DNA of 64,000 bases. Origin: Nelumbo lutea (Eukaryota; Streptophyta; Magnoliopsida; Proteales; Nelumbonaceae). The notes under the pieces are model-generated. The model searched no databases and had not been told where the DNA came from. It saw nothing but the letters and a program-made list of their open reading frames with translations. The DNA lies in NCBI GenBank assembly GCA_022828595.1, contig JAKGHH010000004.1, positions 56,818,422-56,882,421 of the forward strand. Reading direction: 5' to 3'. The translations under genes were made by a program, and so were the position numbers. The first letter of the stretch is position 1. The number at the start of each line of letters is the position of its first letter. This document shows positions 47,331-58,154 of the stretch, piece after piece.

Positions 47331-47790
47331 GGAAAATTATAAAAACCTCATTGGGTTTTCTAATAATCCTATGAAACTCCCCAATGTTTTGGCCATAACA
47401 AAAACCTCTCCTATTGTTTTTAAAAAGGTGCAAATACCTTCCTTTTGTCAACATTCCAAATAAAAAATGTTGATGTAATGCATTAATTTTACTTCACTTC
47501 AACATTTTTACCTTTCTTTGTCTAAGAAGAGTAAGGAGAATTATTCTTTAAAATTTGATTGGAAAAATAAATTAATGGAGGGTAAAGTTGAAACTTTAAA
47601 TTATTCTTGGTAATGCATTAACAATGATAATAGTATTTTGGTAAATTTAATGTCTTTGTTACTAAAAAGCCAAGGGAAATGAGGAATTTGCACTTTTTTT
47701 CCTCAAAACTATAGGGGAGGCCTTTGTTAGAGTCAAAATACAAAGGTAGTTTATAGAATTGTTATAAGAGGATTTTTTTAATAATTTTAC
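47331..47790. mobile_element. MULE-like element with long inverted repeats (460 bp)
   Basis: The ends are inverted copies of each other for about 110 bases (GGAAAATTAT at the left; the right end inverted reads GTAAAATTATTAAAA), at roughly 70% identity by eye. The flanking 10-mers TTTAAAATAA (47321-47330) and TTAAAAATAA (47791-47800) differ at one position. Long terminal inverted repeats with a 9-11 bp duplication suggest a non-autonomous Mutator-like element. There is no coding capacity. Confidence 0.55.
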
Positions 47791-47939
47791 TTAAAAATAA
47801 TACACAAATAATAAAAACCAATAAAAATTACTAAAGAATAATTTTCAAAAAAATAAATATTAACATTAAGATACAAAAACAATAATAATAATTTATCTAG
47901 AGAATAGAAAATTGGCCACTCTTACTAAAGTGCAACTTA

Positions 47940-48473
47940 GGTGGCGTTTGATAAATCTGAAAATTCAGATTTGAAAAGTTAAAAAGATATTAAAAGTGTC
48001 TGAAATCTGAAGAGAGGCATAGTTGCTTTTCTACTTTTTAGAGGATCTGAATCCATAAGTTTGTTTGTGTTGGATCAACCCTTTACCATCTAAAATTTAC
48101 TGATTTTACTATTTTACCCTTAAAACATACTATTTAGAAATATTGAGTTCAATTTGCATTATCTCATAAAAAATAATTTTCAATCTCAAAATAATATTGA
48201 AACAATACAAATAAAAAATATTAAATTATTAATTATTAATTAATAAATGAAATAATTAAATTTAAAAATATAATTGATGACTATAAAAATATTAAAATAA
48301 TTTTTAAAAATTAATGAAATAATTAAAAATTACTAGTTAATAAAAATAATTAATAAATAATAAATAATTCAAGTAAACTTATTAAAAAATATTAAAATAA
48401 ATAATAATTAATAAAAAATATTATTATTATTCACCGAACAACCGTTGTTGCATGTTGCAGTGACGATGGTGGG

Positions 48474-48532
<59 letters not shown>

Positions 48533-49005
48533 ATAGGGGAGAGAGAGCCGCCGTTGCAACTTGTAGTGGCAGTGGAGGTGGTGGGAAGACAAGGGAGGGA
48601 GGGAGGGAGAGAGAGAGAGAAGACAGGGGGGAGAGAGAGAGAGAGAGAGAGCCGCCACAAGTTGTAGTGGCGGTGGCGAAAGAACTGGGCGGAGAGAGAG
48701 CGAGAGAGAGAAGGAATAGAGAGAGACAAAGAGTGCAACAACACTGGTGGCAATGGAGCTTCGTTAGGTCACTATGAGGATTCGCTTCCATTTACATGTA
48801 GGACAAAAGCATGTAATATTAAAGTTTCTTTGAGGACATCTATGTCTTTTGTGCACCTCTGAATTAGGTCTAAGCGCATTAAGCAACCTCTCCACCTCTT
48901 AGAAGTTAAGATCTAAAATTTAATAAGATGTCACCAAACGAAGAAGGTGTCTAAAAAGCAACATTTTCAGATTCAGACATTTGAAAAGTGCAATCCAACG
49001 CCACC
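47940..49005. mobile_element. PIF/Harbinger-like non-autonomous element (1.07 kb)
   Basis: The left end is GGTGGCGTTTGATAAATC; the right end inverted is GGTGGCGTTGGATTGCAC. Both flanks carry TTA (47937-47939 and 49006-49008), the duplication produced by PIF/Harbinger transposases. The inverted similarity continues inward in the TCTGAAAATTCAGA region. The interior is AT-rich and carries a block of GA repeats; no transposase is encoded. Confidence 0.6.
48478..48655. repeat. GA-rich simple repeat block
   Basis: GA runs at about 48480-48535 and 48598-48650 are separated by a unit containing GCCGCCGTTGCAACTTG, which recurs as GCCGCCACAAGTTGTAGTGG after the second run. The block is partly a tandem duplication of about 110 bases. 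The long minus-strand ORFs across it encode only Ser/Leu repeats and are artefacts. Confidence 0.85.
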
Positions 49006-50012
49006 TTAGATTATGATTGGGTAAATTAGATATAATCCCAAAAAATATTACTTGAATTGAACTTACATGGTCTCCATTTAATTAGAAGTGCCATAGAGCT
49101 CCATCTTCAATTTTGCTTATAAATGAAGTCCATTCATCACGTGAGTCTTGGCTAGTATATAATAAAACAATACATGCCATGTCAGCATGGCTCTCCTTCC
49201 TCCCCTAGAATTTATCTATTTTTTGGTTTTCTTTGACTTTTTGTTTTTAAAATTGAACATAATTACTCAAGTAACCAATCAATTTTATGTCTTTAAGACA
49301 TTCATCTCTCTTCATTCAACTCACAATTAACTCTCTCTTCTCTTTCTCATTAACTCCTTTGATTATATCTACTCATTAATCATTTTATTAAATTTTCTCC
49401 TAATAACTTGCTCTACTAATTCTCTCTCCTCTCAATTATTTTAATAAATTGCTTCAAATTTATTTACTCTTTTGGTTTTATCTTTTTTTTTCATTTTATT
49501 CTCTCTCCTCTACTCCATTAGTTTTCTTTTTTCTTTTTCACTTTAAACAACCACATTTCTTATAATAATCATCAATTTTCTTTGCTGTAATTTTTTTTGT
49601 GCATCGCACGGGTCTCCTGAAAAGTCCTTAAAATAAGAAATGTGAAATGCAGCCTAGGTACAATAGATTGCCAATTAGGAATTACAATGGAAAAGCACAT
49701 AAGAAAGGAAGACCCAACAAATAAACGCTTTTGAAGGCTTTCTGATCCGAAAGTTCATTTTATTGTTTGTTTATAAACAATTGTATACGTCAAATCAAAA
49801 TTCATATGAAATAAAATTTTAAGGTTTTTTTCAATTTATTATTTATTTTAATTTTCATTATTTTTTCAATTTTCTTAAAAATTCATACCAACCCGTAGCC
49901 CGGGCCTTAGGCTGTGCTGGAGTCCCCTCTTTGGTGGATTCATGCCAAGCAGGTACAACATAGCCCACTACAATGGCCAGAAAAAGTTGGCCATGCCCCT
50001 CCAGAAAAGACC
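49006..50012. other. AT- and CT-rich intergenic sequence
   Basis: No gene or defined repeat was recognised here. Pyrimidine-rich tracts (CTCTCT, TTTTCTTTT) are scattered through it. Confidence 0.5.
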
Positions 50013-50183
50013 AGATTCAGTCCTCACAAAATCGTCTTCACACCATACTCATAGCCTTTTGCAGCTGTGTATTTAGAATATCTCCATATTTGTATGTTTT
50101 TATTTATAGGGAGATATTCTCAATGCACAGCTGCAAGTGGCAGTGAGCACCGGTATGAGAACGATTTTGTGAGGACTGAATCC
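50013..50183. repeat. Foldback hairpin, 73-bp arms with 24-nt loop
   Basis: The left arm (50013-50085, starting AGATTCAGTCCTCAC) and right arm (50110-50183, ending GAGGACTGAATCC) are inverted copies at about 80% identity. The outer 20 and inner 25 bases are almost perfectly paired, and the loop is 50086-50109. A weaker inverted match may continue outward. It lies about 450 bases downstream of the stop codon of the BRO1 gene. It may be a foldback MITE, or a precursor-like hairpin if transcribed; sequence alone cannot separate these. Confidence 0.75.
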
Positions 50184-50631
50184 AATTTCGGTCCAGCCGA
50201 GCCCACATTACAGCTCTACCGAAAAATAAAAAAGAAACAAAAAACAGAGAAAAAAATCTGAATGCATGTCAATAAGCTAAATATAATGGTAAAACTGCAG
50301 AAAGCCAAAGTAGTAATATGTGAATGTTTCAAAATTGAAAAGCTCAAATAGATCAATTTCTTTAGTATCAATGCATTACTAACGAAAAAAAGAAAAGCCA
50401 CATGTTTTATTACTTGATCGAAGGGAAAGAAAACGAGTATTTCCTTTTTTTTTTTCTATTTTCTGTTTTCTTTTTCCTATTTTCAAATGAACAATTTACA
50501 CCACAATTTACTGGTAGACAAAGCTCTCCCATTCCATCCATGCTATTCAAAGTGGGGAAGAAAAAGAAAAGGGGGAAAATTGACTGCTGACATGAATTTT
50601 AGTACAAAGCATGGTAAATCTTCCAATTTGT
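50184..50631 (-). other. Downstream flank / probable 3' UTR of the BRO1 gene
   Basis: This is AT-rich sequence after the BRO1 stop codon. A possible minus-strand AATAAA (plus TTTATT at 50406-50411) could serve for polyadenylation about 220 bases past the stop. No other feature is visible. Confidence 0.4.
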
Positions 50632-50779
50632 TTATGTTCTATCAGGCTTGAGTTGGTTAAAGCCAATTTGACCCTTGATGTTTTCATCGTTCCATGAAGG
50701 GCTGACAGAAGGAAGCTGATATTCATCAGGTTTCAGTGCCAAAGCAAAATCTGGCAATGGAGGTGCAGTCTCCATAGTC
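50632..50779 (-). CDS. BRO1-like domain protein, last coding exon
   Basis: This is the terminal exon of a gene for an endosomal BRO1-like domain protein. BRO1 domains bind ESCRT-III components and act at endosomal membranes. The acceptor is ...GTTGTAG before 50779, and the first base completes an Arg codon with the previous exon. It encodes TMETAPPLPDFALALKPDEY and about 25 more residues, ending at TAA (50632-50634). The text is characteristic of the C-terminus of plant BRO1-like proteins. The reading frame is clean. Confidence 0.85.
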
Positions 50780-52679
50780 CTACAACCAACAACACCTACA
50801 TTAGTAATCTGTAACTTGAGCAAAAATTATGTTTGTTGATGATATACATGTATTCCTACTTGTTTACGGAGAAATGAATTTGTCTATGTACGTCTATGTA
50901 GGAATGTACAAATACAAATGCTTGTTTCTTTGCATATGCATGCAGTATACATAAGTTCATTTGAATCATCAATCATCACCATCATCATCTAACTCTTGCC
51001 CAGTCTATATGAGATTGACTACATAAATTCCATAGTTGTTAAGGCGATGCCCAGGCGTCCACCTAGGCAACAAGGCACCCTTGGAGGCTCGCCTCACCTA
51101 ATCGCCAACCAGTTTTGTATATTGTGTTATAAAATACTTTTATACTCTTAATTTTTTTAGATTATAATTACAAATAGACATTATTAGACTAAAATATTCA
51201 TTGTGTATTTATATACTAATTTCTTTTTATCATGTTCTTATGTGTTGGGGTTTAATCAACACAGACATTGCTAACTGCTGTATTACTATTATTTTTTTTT
51301 TATCAATAACTGCTGTATTGAACCCTCCAAGACTTCAAAACCTGAACCAATAAAGAATAACTCAAAATTTTGTCTAATCAACACATTTTCTTCTTCCACA
51401 TCTTCTTCTTCTTCCACATTTTCTTTTCTTCTTTTCCTATAACAAAAATAGGGGTTCAGCCCCTATATTTTTTTAATGTTCTTTTCTTTATTCTTTTTTT
51501 TTTTCTCATGAAACCCTAGGATATATGTTTTTTATGTAAAAAAAATCCATCACCTAGGCAACACCTAGATGACTAGGCAACAAGGCGCCCCCCTGTTACC
51601 TAACCTCACCTCGTGCCTTGGAAACTGATAGATTCTGCCATTATGTTCTGTTCAGTGCATTTATTTTCATATGTAACTAAATCATGGCCAAGTAAACTGT
51701 AGTAAATTGTTTTTTTTTTTTTTTTTAATTTTGTTCTTTTGAAAGGCAATGATAGGACTATATTAAAGAGGAAACTCAAAGCTATACAGAGCAGCTCCTG
51801 AAAAGAAGACAAGCTCAAAAAATGAGATATTGAATGCATGCTATATGTTTCTATGGATCACAAAGATGCTGAAAAGTCTAAACCACTTAAGACCTCATCT
51901 TGGCTTAACCCAGAAATCTTCATTCAAGGGGTCCTAGAATCACTCTAGGGTTTTTAGGAGTCACTCCATACAGCAAACTTGCAAGAGAACTCTAAAGAAA
52001 TCTTCATTCATTCATTAGCTTCAGAAGGAAGAGAATACATCTATTTATAGAGTGACTTGTATGGCTTGAGTATTGTTCACCATAATTACAAAAATGCCAC
52101 TCCTTGTCTTGTGCATAAAACACAATAACTTTCTATCTACTAATGCAAACAAACTGAAAATTGAAAGACAAGCACTACTAAGCTAGAGGAAGAAGATGCT
52201 ATAGACAAGCACTATTAAGCTTATTAAAAAAAGAATAGAGGAACAAGATGCTATAGCCCAAGCCCACATGGGACTAGTCAAAATGATGAAAATACCCATA
52301 CTGTCCAAATATACAAAAAGACAAAAAATTGCAATTTTGATTCTTCAGCTCCTGCATTAGAGAGAGAGATGAACATTCTCAACATCCGAACACATGAAAT
52401 TTTGAGAACCAATTGCAAAGCAATTTTCATAGAGCCAATTCAGGCCAGCCCACCAGTTGTATCTGGGGTTAGATGGTCAGCAGATTCCAATTAATATGAA
52501 TTTGGGTAGGCATCAAATTTAAAAAATTAAAATAATTGGCTGAAGCAACCTAATCTAATCAATTGCAGTCTGGATCAGTAGAGGACTAAGATCAAAGACA
52601 ACCATAAGTCTCCTCTATAGGAGATGGGGGGAGGGGGGGTCATCAAAAGATTAAAATCAAACATGTAACAAGTTTTTAC
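50780..52679 (-). other. Intron between the last two BRO1 exons
   Basis: This 1.9-kb intron starts with GTAAAAAC at 52679 and ends with TTGTAG at 50780. Within it, 51040-51623 is a repeat in which CCTAGGCAACAAGGC occurs near both ends and GGCG/CGCC-rich arms face each other. It is probably a MITE-like insertion of a kind common in plants, but its termini are not certain. Poly(T) tracts occur at 51291 and 51710. Confidence 0.6.
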
Positions 52680-52781
52680 CTTTCATTACTGTATAGATCA
52701 CGGTTGATTCGCACCTTGCTAGAAGTATCTTTTGGGATCTTCTCAGATAGATATTTCACGGTTCCCCAAAGAGGTGGGTTC
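52680..52781 (-). CDS. BRO1-like domain protein, penultimate exon
   Basis: This is a 102-bp exon with acceptor TTCTAG before 52781 and donor GTAAAA after 52680. It encodes NPPLWGTVKYLSEKIPKDTS and SKVRINRDLYSNE, typical BRO1-like text. It starts with one base and ends with two bases of split Arg codons, matching its neighbours, so the three exons form one continuous frame. It is too short to stand out as an ORF and was found by matching the family motif and splice sites. Confidence 0.85.
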
Positions 52782-53814
52782 CTAGAACACAAATTCCAAT
52801 CAGAAGAGTTAAAGCAAATTTTATGACTACAACTAGACTACTAGAGAAGACTAACGTAATTATCTGGTTTCCAAAAAGACCCTAAACTAGGGTTCAAAGA
52901 GTTCCTCAGGTATTAACCTGAAATAAGAAGACAAATTTTCTCTTTCATCTTAAATAATATACTAAAAGAGCCTTGGGGTTCAGAAAACAGTGATATCCAC
53001 TCTATAAAGCAAGATAAGGTCACACTCCAAGTGATGGATTAACTTTATATTAAGAAAATATCAGTACATGATCATGTGTACAAGCAACGGGTGGCAACAC
53101 TGAAGCTAAGCATGCAAGTTCATAGCCACCTGATCTAATATAACATTTTAGATGGTCAAATACTGGGCTCAGAGAAATAATTCAAAATATGTGCTCTTGA
53201 TTATCAGGTTAGAAAAGTTAAGTTTAAGAAATCTGTTAGGAGGTGCCCATAAATTACTTATAAAATACTGTGCACGTGAACCAGATGTCACCCCTCTGTA
53301 ACCAGGGATTGACATTTCAGTTTTGAACCAGGTTTCTAGCATGTATAGAATTGTAAATTTGACTGGAATTTTGATGAAACTGCAGGATCATCCATATCTA
53401 TTTGCATGGCAGATTATGTCATATTCGTATTCTTCAAAGAATAAAAGAAACAACCCTAATAAAAAGTAGATTTTAATTTTTATCACTTCCTGTATCATAT
53501 TCGTATTCTTCTTCATTTAGATCTCATTTTCCTACATTTTTGCATTCATACCTATTGGATCTAATGATCTATGTTCTTTGATACCCAAATTTTAGTAAGT
53601 TTATGTTTTATGTGCATCTAGTTCTGTTTACCCTCAAGCCAGAATATGGAGCAATATATCAACAAAGGTTTTAATGCATGCCTGTAAGGGGCTTCTTTGT
53701 ATTAGGTACTTTTTTGTTTAAGTCACTCCATCTCTCAGTTCCTGTTAAAGATGAGTTTCTATTAGAGAGCAATAACAGAAGAATTCTGCCTGTTTTTATG
53801 TAAAGTGCCATTGT

Positions 53815-53981
53815 TCATTGTTGGTGGCCTAAACCATCTGGGGTCTTGGCCTCTCGGAAAGGGTGAACTGGGTACAGACCTTTGGCATTTTCTTGCATAA
53901 AGTGCTGCTCTTATGTTTGAACCCGCATTGTAACACCTGTCAGTCTACGATTTTACCACTACACCAGGCAATGGCCCCTTA
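53815..53981 (-). mobile_element. tRNA-derived SINE
   Basis: Read on the minus strand from about 53980, it contains TGGTGTAGTGGTAAAATC, a polymerase III A-box-like element, followed about 30 bases later by GGGTTCAAAC, a B box (GWTCRANNC). The head resembles a tRNA, followed by a body to about 53815. There is no obvious poly(A) or target duplication, so the 3' boundary is approximate. Confidence 0.65.
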
Positions 53982-54329
53982 GTCTGTGTATTAATGAGTA
54001 ATAAAATAAAATTTTAGAAAGTTGATTAAAACAAGAGGCTAAGGTGTTGGGTAATACTCTATACATAAAAGAACACATCCAAACACAGAAAAGACAAATG
54101 GCTACAGAGACCTAAACACAAGTTCTAGAATGTATAAAAGTTTATCCCAAGTAAATACCGTATAGTTTTTACATTCCCAGTAAAGAAGAAAAACACAAAT
54201 CTTCAAAACCTCATTAACAGATTTGAAGCTAACCACATGCAGGAGATGCACTTGAGACCTTAAAACATTTCCATTTCCTTGGAAGAAAAATGCATTCCTA
54301 TGTGTGCACTAGTTGCTCAGGGGCCATAG

Positions 54330-54352
54330 TTGTGTGTGTGTGTGTGTGTGTG
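54330..54352. repeat. (GT)n microsatellite
   Basis: This is a short GT run. The following 40 bases (AAACAAACAGGTTTGGTAGTGACA) are imperfectly repeated about 60 bases later. Confidence 0.85.
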
Positions 54353-55117
54353 AATTTAAACAAACAGGTTTGGTAGTGACAAGATGAGGGAAATCCGCAC
54401 ATGCATGTGTGTATTTAAATAAACTGGTTTGGCAGTGACATGACAGAGGGTTTGGTCATGCACATAGACAACCAAAGTCTGCACCAGTAAGGAGGGACTT
54501 CGTGCAAATAGAAAAATCTAAAAGATTAAGGGCAAGACCAAAGGAAACAATTCTGAAGTAAGAAATGTTTTGAGGACTTTACAACTTAACAGAAAAATGG
54601 CAAGATGGGATTCATGCAGCCAACCCAAAAATAGTTTGGATTAAGACTGAGTCATTTGATGGGCTTTTCAAAATGACACAGGAATCTTCCATATGGTAAG
54701 TTAGTTTGGAGGCCAAAAGACCAGGAGAACAGAAGAAGAAGAAAACAAAAAAAAAAAAAAATCAGATGTCATATTTGGAACTTATATAAGAAAGTTGGAA
54801 TATGCATGGACCCCACAAGCCTAGCCAATCTTTAGAGGAGGTCATAACAAAGAGATTAATGGTTTTATCGTATTGATAGGATCAAAAGTTCAGGCATTTT
54901 TTTTGCTTTTTTAAAAGTTAAATCAGTAATCAAGTAATTTTCTTTTATCCTAATTTTTAGGGTCAAAACTTGTATGCTTTGCTTGATTTTGGTGTCATTA
55001 GATAGATTATTAATAAGCTACTATTCAAAAACCAAGATCTTTTAAATTTGATCTGCTTAGAAAGAGTTATGGTCATTTTAGTTGTAGGTTGCAAGTCTGT
55101 GATGAGATTAGAAAGCT

Positions 55118-55441
55118 TTTATTTTCAGGTTTGTCTTGGAGTTGTTTTTGGTTTGTTTAGCTGCAGTAGAATTAGTAGGGTGTTGTTAGAATTGTTTTTA
55201 AGTGTTACAGTTCTTATTTGAGAATCCTATGGATTACCTACAGGTTTGCCTTAATTTTGCACTAGTTAGAAATTTTGGTTTTATTTTCAGGTTTTTCTTG
55301 GAGTTGTTTTTAGTTTGTTTAGCTGCAGTAGAATTAATAGGGTGTTGTTAGAATTGTTTTTAAGTGTTATATTCCTTATTTGAGAATCCTATGGATTACC
55401 CTACAGGTTTGCCTTAATTTTGCACTAATTGGAATTTTTGG
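55118..55441. repeat. 162-bp tandem duplication in the BRO1 intron
   Basis: Two adjacent units, 55118-55279 and 55280-55441, share TTTAGCTGCAGTAGAATTA, AATTGTTTTTAAGTGTTA and GAATCCTATGGATTAC at a constant 162-base offset, with about 93% identity by eye. Confidence 0.9.
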
Positions 55442-55589
55442 TTCAGTTTCTTAGTTGAGTTTGGAGTTTGTAAAGGGAGATGAGATCCAAGCTCGTGTTC
55501 ATAAATAGTCATTGTAACTGAAATTATAAGAGTATTCGATTAATAAGTTTTGTATAGTATGATTAATATAAGTTTTCTATATCTTTATT

Positions 55590-57340
55590 ATTTTTTGGGT
55601 AGGTGAAATAAAATTTCGTTAAAATAAAATAAAAAAAGATTACAATCTATTAGGTAACAAGGCATCACCCGCATACAACCAACAAAGAAATCTACCAAAA
55701 ATTAAAATATTTTTTCCTAAATTACAAATTTGAAAACCCAGAACTTTCCCTTACTTTTCTCCCAGGTCCTCCTTGTCAATTTGTCTGAATTCTGGTAGCA
55801 CCATAACCCAATCAGCCACAGATTTGCTAAAAGCCGCTACTATCCTGTCCAACCTACAAGTTTTGTCTTCAAAAATTCTTTTATTCCTCTCCTTCAATAT
55901 ATTCCAACATATTGAAATGGAATGAAACTCCAAATCACCTTCGCCTTCTTGCTACCTCTCAATTATGTCCATGAAGAGAAAGTTTCTGCTGTTGAGTTTG
56001 GATGAAAATCAGAGACCCCGAACATAGCAGTGAACATTCTCCACATGAAACTAGTAATCTTGCAAGAGAAAAACAAGTGACTCACATTCTCCTCCTGCTC
56101 TTTGAATAAACAGCACCTGTTAGCCATCCTCTTGATTTCAAGTGATCCACAGTCAAGATGCTGTCCATTGCCACCAGCCGCATAAAAGCTTCAACCCTTG
56201 TGGGCACCGGATTTCCCCACACACCTTCTAATTTGTTTGAATATGAATTATTCCTGCTGAGAGCTAGATAACATGATTTTAACAGAGAATTTTCCATTTG
56301 AGCACTCTTTCCACTATTGCTCATCTCTCAGCTGAGATGAAATTTTCACACCCTCTAGCTTCCTCAACAAAGAAATGAACTCTTTCACCTCTCTATCCAG
56401 CAAAGGCCTACTGAATTTCGTCCTCCATATCAGTTGATCTCCCCTTCATTCATAGAAATAGGTAATAGGAACTTCAGCTTCAGCTAACCTATACAATCTT
56501 GGGCATAATTCATTCAGTTTTCCTATCCCACACCAATCATCCTCCCAAAACCTGATTCTTGAGCCATCCCCTACCAAAACCTTCTTAGATTTCTAAACTC
56601 CCTGTTGAATCTCATAACCCCTTTCCACACACTCACCCCGTATGAAGATCTCGCTTCTCTAGGTTCCCAACCAAACCTTACAACCCCATACTTCACCACC
56701 ACCCTCCTCCACAATTGAGTTTCCTCTCTCCATAACCCAAATCTCCATAACCATTTCCCCATTAAGGCCCTGTTAAAGACTCAGTTTTCTAAACCCCAGC
56801 CCTCCCCTCTCCTTCAATTTACAGACCTTGTCCTAGTTCACCAAATGAAATTTCTTTCCCCCTCTCTCCCCACCCATACCCTCCCATAAGAAATCCCTCT
56901 GAACCTTCTCAATTCTTTCATCCACTTGAGTTGGGATCCTCAGCAAAGACATATAATAGGTTTGTAAGCTTGACAGGACACTTTTAATTAAAGTTATTCT
57001 CCAATTCTGCATCCAAATGCATCAGCACAATCCAATAGAACTCCCATTTCAATATCTCCAACTCTAATCAACAAACTATTTGAGAGGTTAGCCTTCAAAC
57101 CTGTTAACAACTCAAAGATTGCCAAAATTTCTCTCAAATTTAACACCTGGTCAACCGAGGCATCCAGAATAATCAAAGTACCATCTGCAGTAGATACATG
57201 GACCATCCCTTCCCACCTTAAAACCCTAAATTTAGCCCATTTTCCCACTTCTCTCCAATAATAGGTTCAGCATCTCTATAACCAAAACAAATAGCATAGG
57301 AGATATTGGATTTCCTTGTCTCAAGTGCCTTTTGTAGACC
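55590..57340 (-). pseudogene. L1-type LINE, 5'-truncated and degenerate
   Basis: Minus-strand pieces of a plant LINE: the RT palm region (STADGTLIILDASVDQVLNL, then LLTGLKANLSNSLL) at 56994-57248, where the catalytic FADD text is degraded; [17 protein letters not shown] and [12 protein letters not shown] at 56571-56762; a zf-RVT linker (PVPTRVEAFMRLVAMDSIL) at 56082-56324; and a tail near 55751-55933. The 3' end, with TTGTAATC and a T/A-rich tail, lies near 55590-55650. Many stops and frameshifts. It lies antisense to nothing but in the same strand sense as the BRO1 gene. Confidence 0.85.
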
Positions 57341-57469
57341 AAAGTGACACCATAATATGAATCCATCGGTTGAAATGGCAAGATATTACAAACTGCTCAT
57401 GCAAAAAAGAAAAAAAAAAAGTAGCAAGGTAGTACAAAACTGGGAGAAAAATATTTGATGCTCTATATG

Positions 57470-57711
57470 CTTTGACAATGATGCTCCCCCACCCCCCCCC
57501 CCCCACCCCAATTGAGAACAAACAATTTGTGTGCATTCCAAGGATGTAACCTGATAAACAAGGAAAGGAGAGTTTTTCCCAATTTTCATCACATTATGTT
57601 TTGACAATGATGCTCCCCCCACCCCAATTGAGACTGAGAAATTTGTGGGAATTTCCAAGGATGTAACATGTAAAACAAGAAAAGGAGAGTTTTTCCCGAC
57701 TTTCATCACAT
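57470..57711. repeat. C-rich tandem duplication
   Basis: Two units of about 120-130 bases each begin TTTTGACAATGATGCTCCCCC (first copy one base different) and contain AAGGATGTAAC and GGAGAGTTTTTCCC. The first unit carries an expanded C run at about 57491-57506. Confidence 0.9.
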
Positions 57712-57999
57712 TCAGCTCTAGATTAGACAGTTGAGATTCTCCAGTCAATTTAACTATATGAGCTACTTGACAAATATTAAACAGTCCATTTCAAATAGTC
57801 AAAGAATTGGCATTTATGAAGTATAAGTAAAATGATACTCAATGCTCCTAGATAAGCATAATACGTTTCATACTAAAAATCTTAAGTTTTATTGAAGCAG
57901 TAGATTATATAGGCAAAAGAGAGTACTGCCAAATTTCGTAAATTTAGCTATTGAAATTTTCTATAATTAAGAAGCATAGAGGAGGTCCAAATAAACTAC

Positions 58000-58154
58000 C
58001 TCGATAGGGGAGGAGTCATATTGAAAGTCTCACAGGCCTTCTTACTCTCTTTGAGAAACTCCTCTGCTGCTTGCAGAGCAGAAACAGCCATCCCATGAGA
58101 TTTCTCTGTGTTCCCCTCAACAAGTATCAAACCATGATAATAGTATGCTGCAGC
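58000..58154 (-). CDS. BRO1-like domain protein, third-from-last exon
   Basis: This is a 155-bp exon with acceptor CTTCGCCAG before 58154 and donor GTAGTT after 58000. It encodes AAAYYYHGLILVEGNTEKSH and then SALQAAEEFLKESKKACETF and NMTPPLS. The last two bases (AG) join the G of the next exon to make Arg. It falls in the helical C-terminal half of the BRO1 domain. The exons encoding the rest of the domain lie beyond the window, past the copia insertions. Confidence 0.85.

Larger units (their letters stand above)
52782..57999 (-). other. Large BRO1 intron (5.2 kb) with nested repeats
   Basis: The donor is GTAGTTTATT at 57999 and the acceptor TTCTAG ends at 52782. The intron has been expanded by a LINE (55590-57340), a SINE (53815-53981), a 162-bp tandem duplication (55118-55441) and a C-rich duplication (57470-57711). 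No host exon was recognised in the remaining sequence. Confidence 0.7.

Noticed and set aside
48408..48791. Minus-strand ORFs of 75-127 codons rich in Ser and Leu
   Set aside because: They are translations of GA/CT dinucleotide repeats in three frames and have no domain.
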